A DNA stretch of 64,000 nt from Bacteroidales bacterium UBA1180 (GTDB taxonomy: Bacteria > Bacteroidota > Bacteroidia > Bacteroidales > Paludibacteraceae): assembly GCA_002310195.1 (NCBI GenBank), contig DBYS01000001.1, positions 203,527 through 267,526 on the forward strand. Direction: 5' to 3'. A program made the translations under genes and the position numbers. This document shows, piece after piece, positions 43,706 to 52,095 of the stretch. Positions within the stretch are counted from its first letter, which is position 1; each line of letters begins with the position of its first letter. Below the pieces are notes generated by a model. That model worked only from the letters and a program-made list of their open reading frames with translations. It did not search any database and was not told where the DNA came from.

Positions 43706-43741
43706 AAAATAACGGAATAAGTTAAAAAAATCGTCCAAAAA

Positions 43742-43773
43742 TTTGCAAATGCGGGATTTTTTTTGTAACTTTG
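43742..43773 (+). promoter_or_regulatory. Promoter of fba
   Basis: TTTG at 43742-43745 and TAACTTTG at 43766-43773, 20 bases apart, divergent from the que promoter 37 bases away. A leader of about 137 bases (43780-43916) follows, with GCGCATG...CATTGCG-like short pairings and an A-rich region ahead of the ATG. Confidence 0.85.
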
Positions 43774-43916
43774 TAGTCCGAATAAATATGCGCATGCTCT
43801 TGCCTGCGCATTGGAGGGCGCGCCGCGCATTGCGTGAGAGAAGCCCTAAACGGCAAGAAATCAATTAATACAAGCAAAACAAATTATACCAAAAAACAAC
43901 AAAATCAATCACAATT

Positions 43917-44918
43917 ATGGTAAGTTACAAAGAATTAGGCTTGGTCAACACCCGTGAGATGTTTGCCAAGGCAATCAAGGGCGGCTATGCTATCCCCGCA
44001 TTCAACTTCAACAACATGGAGCAGTTGCAGGCCATCATCAAGGCTGCAGCCGAGACCAAGAGTCCCGTAATCCTGCAAGTATCAAAAGGCGCACGTAACT
44101 ACGCCAATCAGACCCTGCTTCGTTACATGGCTCAGGGTGCTGTAGAGTATGCCAAGGAGCTTGGTTGGGAGCATCCGCAGATCTGTCTGCACCTCGACCA
44201 CGGTGACAGCTTCGAGCTGTGCAAGAGCTGCGTGGACTTCGGATTCTCGAGCGTGATGATCGACGCATCGTCGCTGCCGTATGAGGAGAACATCGCTCTG
44301 ACGAAGAAGGTTGTGGAGTATGCTCACAAGTACGACGTGACCGTTGAGGCTGAGCTGGGTGTGCTAGCAGGTGTTGAAGACGAAGTATCGTCGGCCGTAA
44401 GCCATTACACGAAGCCCGAGGAGGTTGTAGATTTCGCTACCCGCACAGGTTGCGACTCGCTGGCTATCTCCATCGGTACGAGCCACGGTGCATACAAGTT
44501 CACTCCGGAGCAGTGCACGCGCGACCCGAGGACCGGCAAGCTTGTGCCTCCTCCATTGGCATTTGATGTACTGGACGCAATCATGGAGCAACTGCCCGGT
44601 TTCCCGATCGTACTGCACGGTTCGTCAAGCGTTCCGCAGGAGTATGTAGATATGATCAACCAATACGGCGGCAAGCTGCCTGACGCAGTAGGTATCCCCG
44701 AGGAGCAACTGCGCAAGGCTGCGAAGAGTGCCGTTTGCAAGATCAATATCGACTCGGACAGCCGTCTGGCGTTTACTGCAGCCGTTCGCAAGGTATTTGC
44801 AGAGAAGCCGGGTGAGTTTGATCCGCGCAAATACTGCGGTCCGGCTCGCGACCTGATGGAGGAGCTGTACAAGCATAAGATCATTAATGTGCTCGGTAGT
44901 AACGGAAAAGCAGAGTAA
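43917..44918 (+). CDS. fba: Fructose-bisphosphate aldolase, class II
   Basis: Zinc-dependent aldolase of glycolysis and gluconeogenesis. It has 333 residues. Visible are AIPAFNFNNMEQL near the N-terminus, the zinc-binding CLHLDHGDSFELC (about residue 86), VEAELGVLAGVEDE and the substrate-binding VLHGSSSVP and INIDSDSR segments. It is preceded by a strong promoter and long leader, as expected for a highly expressed gene. The CoA-transferase follows two bases later. Confidence 0.95.
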   Translation: MVSYKELGLVNTREMFAKAIKGGYAIPAFNFNNMEQLQAIIKAAAETKSPVILQVSKGARNYANQTLLRYMAQGAVEYAKELGWEHPQICLHLDHGDSFELCKSCVDFGFSSVMIDASSLPYEENIALTKKVVEYAHKYDVTVEAELGVLAGVEDEVSSAVSHYTKPEEVVDFATRTGCDSLAISIGTSHGAYKFTPEQCTRDPRTGKLVPPPLAFDVLDAIMEQLPGFPIVLHGSSSVPQEYVDMINQYGGKLPDAVGIPEEQLRKAAKSAVCKINIDSDSRLAFTAAVRKVFAEKPGEFDPRKYCGPARDLMEELYKHKIINVLGSNGKAE

Positions 44919-44920
44919 TC

Positions 44921-46417
44921 ATGGCACTACCTTTCATGACGGCTGAACAAGCCGCTGAATTGATTCAACACGGTGATGTCTTGGGCATGGGTGGCTTTAC
45001 CGCCACCGGTGTGCCCAAGTCCGTACCGTTCGCCTTGGCGCAACGGGCAGAGAGGCTGCATGCGGAGGGCAAACCTTTCCGTGTAGGCTTGGAGACCGGT
45101 GCGTCGATGGGCGACAGTTGTGACGGCGCGCTGGCGCGTGCACATGCAGTGGAGTTCCGTACGCCGTATCAGTCGAACAAGTCGATGCGCGAGGAGATCA
45201 ACGCCGAGGGTACGCACTACTTCGATATGCACCTGAGCCACATGGCGCAAGATCTGCGTTACGGCTTCCTGCCCCGTCCGAAATGGGCGGTGATCGAGGC
45301 ATCGTACGTAGGCGAGGATGGTACGATCGTTCCTGCCGCAGGTATAGGCATCATGCCTACTATCTGCAACATGGCGGAGAAGATCATCATCGAGCTCAAC
45401 GAGATGTTCCCCGCTTCGATGCGCGGCATGCACGATCTGTACGAACCGCTTGATCCGCCTTACCGCAAGGAGATACCGATATACAAACCCTCTGACCGTT
45501 GTGGTAGTGACCATCTGAAGGTTGACCCGAAGAAGATCGCCGCCGTCGTACGGACGAACCGTCCGAACGAGATCCCTGCCTTCACTCCGGTAGACGAGAC
45601 AACGGCGAAGATCGGCGCTAACGTAGCCGCCTTCCTTGAGGCTGAACTGAAAGCCGGAAGAATCCCCGCAACGTTCCTGCCGATACAAAGTGGCGTAGGT
45701 AACGTGGCTAACGCGGTGCTGGGTGAACTTGGCAAGAACCCGCATATCCCGCCGTTTGAGATGTACTCAGAGGTTGTGCAGGACTCGGTGATCGACCTGA
45801 TCAAAGCCGGTCATTGCAAGTTCGCATCAGGCTGCTCGCTGCGACTTGTGGAGAGTAAGATGGCGGAAGTGCTGGCAGACCTCGATTTCTATCGCGATAA
45901 GTTGCTGCTGCGTCCGCAAGAGACATCGAACAACCCCGAGATCATCCGCCGACTGGGTCTGATCGCCATCAACACGGCGCTGGAAGCAGACATCTATGGC
46001 AACGTGAACTCGACGCACGTGACGGGCGTAAAGATGATGAACGGTATAGGCGGCTCGGGCGACTTCGCAAGGAACGCATACCTGAGCATCTTCACTACCG
46101 CCTCGACGGCCAAGAACGGCGCTATATCGTCGATCGTACCGATGGTAACGCACATGGATCACTCGGAGCACTCGGTGAAAGTGATTGTAACCGAACAGGG
46201 TGTAGCTGACCTGCGTGGCAAGAGTCCGCGTCAGCGTGCCGAGGAGATCATCAACAACTGCGTTGCTCCGGAATACCGCGAGATGCTGCGCGACTATCTG
46301 AAACATGCAAAGCACGGCCAGACACAGCATAACCTGTCGCTGGCGTTTGCAATGCACGAGGAGTTCATGAAGTCGGGCGATATGCGTAACACCAAATGGG
46401 AGAACTACCTTAGGTAG
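44921..46417 (+). CDS. Succinyl-CoA:acetate CoA-transferase family protein
   Basis: A 498-residue member of the acetyl-CoA hydrolase/transferase family. In fermenting Bacteroidetes such enzymes exchange CoA between acetate and succinate or propionate. The family hallmarks are GDVLGMGGFTATGVPKSVP near the N-terminus, GVGNVANAVLGEL, the active-site Glu in FEMYSEVVQDSVIDLI (about residue 290) and NSTHVTGVKMMNGIGGSGDFARNAY. It directly follows fba with no promoter of its own. The specific CoA donor is not decided by sequence. Confidence 0.9.
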   Translation: MALPFMTAEQAAELIQHGDVLGMGGFTATGVPKSVPFALAQRAERLHAEGKPFRVGLETGASMGDSCDGALARAHAVEFRTPYQSNKSMREEINAEGTHYFDMHLSHMAQDLRYGFLPRPKWAVIEASYVGEDGTIVPAAGIGIMPTICNMAEKIIIELNEMFPASMRGMHDLYEPLDPPYRKEIPIYKPSDRCGSDHLKVDPKKIAAVVRTNRPNEIPAFTPVDETTAKIGANVAAFLEAELKAGRIPATFLPIQSGVGNVANAVLGELGKNPHIPPFEMYSEVVQDSVIDLIKAGHCKFASGCSLRLVESKMAEVLADLDFYRDKLLLRPQETSNNPEIIRRLGLIAINTALEADIYGNVNSTHVTGVKMMNGIGGSGDFARNAYLSIFTTASTAKNGAISSIVPMVTHMDHSEHSVKVIVTEQGVADLRGKSPRQRAEEIINNCVAPEYREMLRDYLKHAKHGQTQHNLSLAFAMHEEFMKSGDMRNTKWENYLR

Positions 46418-46461
46418 TTTAGAGTTTGGCGCCCTACGGGCCTGTTTAGTGTTTAGAGACA
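46418..46461 (+). repeat. 7-bp-periodic spacer with an inner hairpin
   Basis: Between the CoA-transferase and the CHAT gene lie units of the GTTTAGA/GTTTAGT type on both sides of a GC-rich hairpin (GGCGCC...GGGCC). It resembles the other 7-bp-periodic stretches in this window. Confidence 0.55.
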
Positions 46462-49400
46462 ATGACTAAACGGATTCTGAACATACTGACAACGATGCTG
46501 CTCACCTTCGGGTGGGTAGCACCGCTGTGGGCATTCACGCCGGAAGAGGAGTTGGACATGTTCAACCGCATTGACTCGCTCTACGAAGCCGGCATGGATG
46601 CGTACAAGTCCGGCGATTACCGGAAGACTGCATTGCTGATGGGCGATGCCGTCCGGCTGCAGCAGCAGCTCAGCGAGGACGATGATCTGCTGGCAATGAG
46701 CACCACGCTGGCTGCGGCTCAGTCGCAAGCCGGCGATTACCAAGCCGCCTTAACTACCACCGATAACACCATAGTTCTGGCCAAACGCCTGCACGGCGAT
46801 GCGGCACCGGAACTCACCCAATTGGAGAACAACCGCGCCTATTTGCAAGCGAAGATTGACATGCCTATAGAGGAGCGCGTAGAGATAACCCGTCACACGA
46901 TCATCCGTGAGGCGGACACCACAGTAGCGCAACAGATGTTTGCCGAGGCTACACTCGCCTATCGGGCCGGCGACTGCAAGCGGGCGCTGCAACTGACCAG
47001 ACAGGCCGTAGTGTTGGACACGTTGCGGCTGATATATGACGAAGACCTGCAGACTGCGTTCCACAACATTGCCGCCTGCCGGATGGAGGATGCACGTAAG
47101 CTGAAGAACCAGGGCGCGTACAACGAGGCACTCAAGCAGTTGCAGGCGATTCTCGATGAGTTCGGGCAGTCCGCGCCGCGCAAGGAGATAGAGAGCGAGA
47201 TGGCCGGCTGCTATAGCATGAAGGGCGATTATGCTAAAGCGATTACGCTGTACAGCCGATTGCTGCAGCAAGACCCGACGAACACCGCCATACAGAACAA
47301 CCTTGCGCTATGCTACTCGCGCATAGGCGACTACTCGCGCTCGCTTGCTATGCAAGAGCAGGCGCTGCGTCACACGCCGCACAACCCCGAGCTGCTGACG
47401 AACATAGCCACCACGCATTTCCGCCAAGGTAACTACGCCCAAGCCTTGCAGGTCAATGACCGTGCCGCGGAGATCATCCGCAACAGAGACGGCGAGCAGA
47501 GTGCGGCTTACGCGGCTGCGCTGGTGAACAAAGCTGCCTGTCTGGCAATGATGAACTACACGGCCGATGCACTGGCTGCCAACGAACAGGCACTCGGCAT
47601 ACAGAAGGCAACCTTGGGCGCGAACCACATAACAGTAGCCACAACGCTGAACAACATAGCCGATTGTTATTACCGCCGCTTGGATTACCAGCAAGCCCTG
47701 GAGAACCTGCAACTTGCAGCGCAGATCCGCAAGAACGTGCTCGGTGAGCAACATCCGGACTATATCAGTACGGTCAACAATATAGCTACCTGTTACCTTG
47801 CATTGGGAGACCGGGCGAACTACGCGAAACTCAAGCAGCAGTGTCTGGACTGGATGCTGCGCGACGTGAAGCAGAACTTTACCTGGCTGACCGAGCAGCA
47901 GAGACAACTATTCGTGCAGCAACGTGCACCACTACTGGAAGGGATCATCGCCTCGGCTTGTCCCGACGGCATGCAGTATGACAAACAACTGCTAACCAAA
48001 GGTTTGCTGCTGTCATCGGCTGTGGAGTTGGAGCGTATCATGCACGAGTCGAACGATGCGGAGATCGAGCGTCTGTTTGGCGAGTTACGTACCATACGTC
48101 TGGCTTTGGACGGACTATATGCCCAGCCGGCTGACACACAAGATCGGTCGAAGATTGAGGAACTGAACCTCCAGGCCGAACAAGCCGAGCAACAACTGCT
48201 CGCCCGTTCACAGGCTTACGGCGATCTGACACGCAGCCTGACCTATCACTGGCAGGATGTGCAGCATACGCTCAAGCCCAACGAGATAGCTATCGAATTT
48301 GCCAAAGCAGGCATTGGCGAGGATGCACAGTTTGTGGCACTGATACTCCGCAAGGGCTGGAGCGAGCCCAAATGCGTGAACATAGGCAAGCAGAGCGATT
48401 ATGCCGAGTACATACAGAAGCGCTTCCGTGCGTATGAGTATGAGGAGTTGGGCAATGCTATCTGGCACGATGTGCTGCTTGCAGCCGATGCAAAGGATGG
48501 CGAAGTGATCTACTTCTCGCCCGACGGGTTCCTCTACCAGATGGGTATAGAGTATCTGACCGCCGACGGCAAACTGATGAACGACACGTATCAGATGTAC
48601 CGGCTGTCATCAACACGTATGCTCTGCCAGCGCCCCAAACATAGCGGCAGCAACGATATGACCCTGTTCGGCGGACTGCTGTACGGCCCGAACGACACGA
48701 AGGGCGAGATGTTCCAGTACCTGCCCGCTACGCTGAAAGAGGTGCAGAACATTTCGGCATTGTATCCGGGATCGAAGACCGTGACCGGTGCAGAGGGAAC
48801 AGAAGAGGCGTTTTATGCGCTGTCGGGTCATTCGCCAACCCAACTGCATGTGGCTACGCACGGTTTCTATATCCACGGTGACCGTGCACAGGAGATGGCC
48901 GCCAACACCCGTAGTGCGGGGTTCATTCAGATCGGCGCTAACAGTGAGATTGCTGACAACTCGATGAGCCGCACAGGTCTGCTACTCTGCGGTGCAGAGA
49001 CAGGCTGGACGGGCAAAGCCGACGAGCAGAGCAACGACGGCATACTCACGGCACGCGAGATTATGCTCACCGATCTGCATAACACCGAGCTGGCTGTACT
49101 CTCCGCCTGCCAGACGGGCATGGGCGATATAGAGGATGACGGCGTGGCCGGATTGCAGCGAGGCTTCAAAAAAGCCGGTGTGCAGACGATGATGATGAGC
49201 CTATGGGACGTGAACGACGAGGCTACAGGTATGCTGATGACCTCGTTCTACGAAGGATTGTTACAAGGCAAAACCAAGCAGCAGGCGTTACGCGATGCGC
49301 AGGAGCGAGTGCGTACCTTCGCCGGCAAGAGTGCACAAGCCCAACGAGCAATCGATGAGGAAGAAGCGTACATGGCTGAGGTGGAGGAGGAACTAAGCAG

Positions 49401-49542
49401 CAATGACCGCGCAGCACGACCGCTGAAGTTCCTGCGCCACAAAGGCGGAAACACCGATACTGCCTCCGAACCGGAGAAACCGAAACTGCCGTATGCAGCA
49501 CCGCGGTACTGGGCGGCGTTCATCCTACTGGATGCCTTGTAA
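46462..49542 (+). CDS. Exported TPR protein with a C-terminal CHAT caspase-like protease domain
   Basis: A 1026-residue protein. A signal peptide (MTKRILNILTTMLLTFGWVAPLWAF) is followed by ~450 residues of TPR-like repeats (for example AIQNNLALCYSRIGDYSRSLAMQEQAL, and repeats with LNNIADCYYRRLDYQQAL), a helical linker, and a CHAT domain. The caspase-like catalytic pair is present: His in LHVATHGFY (about residue 797) and Cys in AVLSACQTGMGD (about 882), followed by GLQRGFKKAGVQTMMMSLWDV. The C-terminal helix and APRYWAAFILL close the fold. CHAT-TPR proteins elsewhere cleave partner proteins after activation. The exported form here would act in the periplasm; the neighbouring unknown secreted protein is a possible partner. 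Confidence 0.9.
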   Translation: MTKRILNILTTMLLTFGWVAPLWAFTPEEELDMFNRIDSLYEAGMDAYKSGDYRKTALLMGDAVRLQQQLSEDDDLLAMSTTLAAAQSQAGDYQAALTTTDNTIVLAKRLHGDAAPELTQLENNRAYLQAKIDMPIEERVEITRHTIIREADTTVAQQMFAEATLAYRAGDCKRALQLTRQAVVLDTLRLIYDEDLQTAFHNIAACRMEDARKLKNQGAYNEALKQLQAILDEFGQSAPRKEIESEMAGCYSMKGDYAKAITLYSRLLQQDPTNTAIQNNLALCYSRIGDYSRSLAMQEQALRHTPHNPELLTNIATTHFRQGNYAQALQVNDRAAEIIRNRDGEQSAAYAAALVNKAACLAMMNYTADALAANEQALGIQKATLGANHITVATTLNNIADCYYRRLDYQQALENLQLAAQIRKNVLGEQHPDYISTVNNIATCYLALGDRANYAKLKQQCLDWMLRDVKQNFTWLTEQQRQLFVQQRAPLLEGIIASACPDGMQYDKQLLTKGLLLSSAVELERIMHESNDAEIERLFGELRTIRLALDGLYAQPADTQDRSKIEELNLQAEQAEQQLLARSQAYGDLTRSLTYHWQDVQHTLKPNEIAIEFAKAGIGEDAQFVALILRKGWSEPKCVNIGKQSDYAEYIQKRFRAYEYEELGNAIWHDVLLAADAKDGEVIYFSPDGFLYQMGIEYLTADGKLMNDTYQMYRLSSTRMLCQRPKHSGSNDMTLFGGLLYGPNDTKGEMFQYLPATLKEVQNISALYPGSKTVTGAEGTEEAFYALSGHSPTQLHVATHGFYIHGDRAQEMAANTRSAGFIQIGANSEIADNSMSRTGLLLCGAETGWTGKADEQSNDGILTAREIMLTDLHNTELAVLSACQTGMGDIEDDGVAGLQRGFKKAGVQTMMMSLWDVNDEATGMLMTSFYEGLLQGKTKQQALRDAQERVRTFAGKSAQAQRAIDEEEAYMAEVEEELSSNDRAARPLKFLRHKGGNTDTASEPEKPKLPYAAPRYWAAFILLDAL

Positions 49543-49599
49543 TGCAAAAGAAATTCCAAACGGGAAACGATTATATTAACCCACTAAAAATTAACCAAT

Positions 49600-50823
49600 A
49601 TGAAAAGACCAATTACTGTGCTTTGCCTATTGATGGCAATGTTAGTTCCCACAATGGGTCAACCGTCTCGGGGTAGTTCCGACGGCGGCGAGAAAACTGA
49701 AAAGAAAGATCATGGTCCAAAACGCAGACCGAACGGTATGCAGAAGTATCAGACCTTCGTTTACACGAGCGAAGATCTGTCGGACGAGATCGAGCGTCAA
49801 GTGTCAGCCGACCGTGATGCATTGAGCCGTGGTTTGGGTGCCGACCTGTTGAGTGCAGGTCTAAGTGCAGCCACCGGCGCAGCTACCGGTTACATCTCTA
49901 CCCTCGTGGAGATGGGTATCACCGCTATCACCAAACTTATCCAACTCGATGCCCAGAACAAGAAAGAGTGGCAGGAGATGGTGAAGGAGGAGAGCGAGCT
50001 AATCATCACTATGGGTACGATCGCTGACCTGAACGACTTCTACAACTGTATGTCGCAGTACGGCCCGATGGACCCGAAGGGCATGCGCTTCAACGGTATA
50101 GGTTGCTTGGCTATGGAGGGAGAGGACACCACGTTCTACATCAGCTGCCACATCAACCGCAAGAAGATCGACCGTATCGTTCGTCACTCGAAGTTTGAGC
50201 TCGTGATGGATACGTTCATGATCAACCCGTACAAAGCCGGTTTGCCTAACACCGATCTGCCGTTGCTGTTTACATACGCTGACCGCAAATCGTTTGACTT
50301 CACGATGAAGATGCGTATGGTATCGTCCTGGATGGACCAGTTGCCTGACCTGCACAAAGATCAGATTCTCGGTGAGTTCATGCTCAACGTGCCGGTTGAT
50401 TCCACCGAGTTGGACGAGAACAACATGTTCCGCTACATCCGCACCGAGGGCGAGGCTCCGAAGTATGGTCTGGTAGGCGAGAGCTTCATCGTTCCGCGTT
50501 CGTACATGCCTCTGCGTGACGAGGATGGCAAGTACACCGAGAGTTGGGGTACAGGCCAGTACAAGATGGAAGTGGAGATTATTGAGGTTTGCGGTACATC
50601 TGACGAGTTCAAAAAGAACTGGCGTAAGGACTTCCGCAAACGTAAGAAGATGACCGGCAAGATGTCGAAAGCCGAGCAGGAGATCTTGCAGATCTTCACC
50701 AACCAACAGTGGGACAAGCAGGCTAAGCAATGGGTAGCCACAACGCTTAAGGGCCCGTCGACCGTGCTGAACAAACAAGCAGCAAGCTTGGTTGGCTCAA
50801 GCTATACCGCTACATCCAAGTAA
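49600..50823 (+). CDS. Unknown exported protein next to the CHAT protease
   Basis: Not recognised. It has 407 residues with a signal peptide (MKRPITVLCLLMAMLVPTMG) and a Gly/Ser/Lys/Glu-rich linker, then GMQKYQTFVYTSEDLSDEIERQVSADRDAL, a Gly/Ala-rich helical part (ADLLSAGLSAATGAATGYIS) that could be amphipathic, and a mixed alpha/beta remainder that ends with a basic, lysine-rich tail. It follows the CHAT gene after 57 bases on the same strand. No membrane anchor or catalytic motif was seen. It is a candidate substrate or regulator of the CHAT protein by neighbourhood only. Confidence 0.65.
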   Translation: MKRPITVLCLLMAMLVPTMGQPSRGSSDGGEKTEKKDHGPKRRPNGMQKYQTFVYTSEDLSDEIERQVSADRDALSRGLGADLLSAGLSAATGAATGYISTLVEMGITAITKLIQLDAQNKKEWQEMVKEESELIITMGTIADLNDFYNCMSQYGPMDPKGMRFNGIGCLAMEGEDTTFYISCHINRKKIDRIVRHSKFELVMDTFMINPYKAGLPNTDLPLLFTYADRKSFDFTMKMRMVSSWMDQLPDLHKDQILGEFMLNVPVDSTELDENNMFRYIRTEGEAPKYGLVGESFIVPRSYMPLRDEDGKYTESWGTGQYKMEVEIIEVCGTSDEFKKNWRKDFRKRKKMTGKMSKAEQEILQIFTNQQWDKQAKQWVATTLKGPSTVLNKQAASLVGSSYTATSK

Positions 50824-50862
50824 CACCTGCGCTGTTAGGCGAGGCACGATATTGACCGCTCA

Positions 50863-51492
50863 ATGTTACTCCAACTCTTTTGGACATACCTGAAGGTGGG
50901 TACATTCACGCTGGGAGGAGGCTACGCAATGTTGCCTCTTATCCAGCGTGAAGTGGTCGATTATCGCAAGTGGATTGATGAGACGGAGTTTCTGAACATG
51001 ATTGCCTTGGCGCAGTCGGCTCCCGGGCTGATAGCCGTGAACTCCGCTATCTTCATCGGTTACCAAGTAGGCGCGCGACACCAATCCTCAACACGCGGCG
51101 GAGTATTGTCTAGGATATATCCGTATTTGGCTGTTTGTTCGGCCGTTATGGGTGCAGTGTTACCGTCATTCGTGATCATCCTGGCCATAGCGATGGTTTT
51201 TGCCAATTACAATCATCTGCCCGCCGTAGAGGCGGTGATGAAAGGTGTACGGCCTGCCGTGGTGGCACTGATCGCCGCACCGCTGCTGAGGATGACGCTG
51301 AAAGCCAATAATCCCAAACCTTTCCGCGAGGGAGGTCTCCCGTTGCTGTCGTGGGCACTGCTATCAGCCCTGCTGATCTGGCTCGCACACGTCAGTCCCG
51401 TTTACATCATTCTAGCCACCATTGTTCTGGCATTGGTGTGCACATGGCTGGGCGAGCATCGCCGTATGCAACACAACAAGGCGGCCAAGTAG
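50863..51492 (+). CDS. Chromate transporter, single-domain (half-size) subunit 1
   Basis: A 209-residue membrane protein of the CHR family. It has one CHR domain instead of two. FWTYLKVGTFTLGGGYAMLPLIQREVV contains the family's GGGYAMLP motif, followed by QSAPGLIAVNSAIFIGY. Four to six helices follow. With the next gene it forms a short-chain pair, a common Bacteroidetes arrangement that would assemble as a heterodimer. Chromate or sulfate transport is the family role; the natural substrate is not known. Confidence 0.87.
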   Translation: MLLQLFWTYLKVGTFTLGGGYAMLPLIQREVVDYRKWIDETEFLNMIALAQSAPGLIAVNSAIFIGYQVGARHQSSTRGGVLSRIYPYLAVCSAVMGAVLPSFVIILAIAMVFANYNHLPAVEAVMKGVRPAVVALIAAPLLRMTLKANNPKPFREGGLPLLSWALLSALLIWLAHVSPVYIILATIVLALVCTWLGEHRRMQHNKAAK

Positions 51493-51510
51493 CCTGCCGA
51501 CATTACCGCT

Positions 51511-52095
51511 ATGCTCTACCTGCAATTGTTCATCAGCTTCTTTAAGATAGGTCTGTTCGGCTTCGGCGGCGGACTGGCTATCCTGTCACTCATCCAGCAT
51601 GAGGTGCTGACATACGGATGGATGACGGAGAAGGAGTTTGTGGACATAGTAGCAATCAGTCAGGTTACTCCGGGACCTATAGGCATCAATTGTGCGACGT
51701 ATGTCGGCTACACTGCCACGCAATCGGTGTGGGGAAGTGTGCTGGCTACAGGAGCAATGATCCTGCCCGGACTGCTCATCATGCTGGCAGTGTGCAAGGT
51801 CTATCAGGTACTGAGTACGCGGTTTGCGGATAACGTGTATTTTCAGAACACTTTGCGTTATCTCCGTTTTGCCGTACTAGGACTGATTGCCGCCGCAGCA
51901 TTGCTGCTCATCACGCCGGCCACGTTTATTGACCACTACAGCACTATCCTGTTTGCAGCAGTGTTTGTGCTGACTATCCTGCCGCAACTTGTGCGTAGTA
52001 AGCAGCCGGCAGTACAACGGACAGTTAATATCCTGTCATATCCCATCCTGCTCATCGTTTTAGCCGGTGTAGCAGGTTATATTATCTACTCATGA
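51511..52095 (+). CDS. Chromate transporter, single-domain (half-size) subunit 2
   Basis: A 194-residue CHR protein, the second half of the pair. FFKIGLFGFGGGLAILSLIQHEV has the GGGLAILSL variant of the motif and SQVTPGPIGINCATYVGY follows. It starts 18 bases after subunit 1 and its stop overlaps the start of tamB (ATGA). Confidence 0.87.
   Translation: MLYLQLFISFFKIGLFGFGGGLAILSLIQHEVLTYGWMTEKEFVDIVAISQVTPGPIGINCATYVGYTATQSVWGSVLATGAMILPGLLIMLAVCKVYQVLSTRFADNVYFQNTLRYLRFAVLGLIAAAALLLITPATFIDHYSTILFAAVFVLTILPQLVRSKQPAVQRTVNILSYPILLIVLAGVAGYIIYS

Noticed and set aside
44927..45745. 272-codon minus-strand frame opposite the CoA-transferase gene
   Set aside because: Shadow of a well-supported gene; the translation is compositionally odd and unrecognised.
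51511..52095. Frameshifted single chromate transporter gene
   Set aside because: Both halves have their own start, complete domain and 18-base spacer. Paired half-size transporters are a normal arrangement, so no frameshift is needed.
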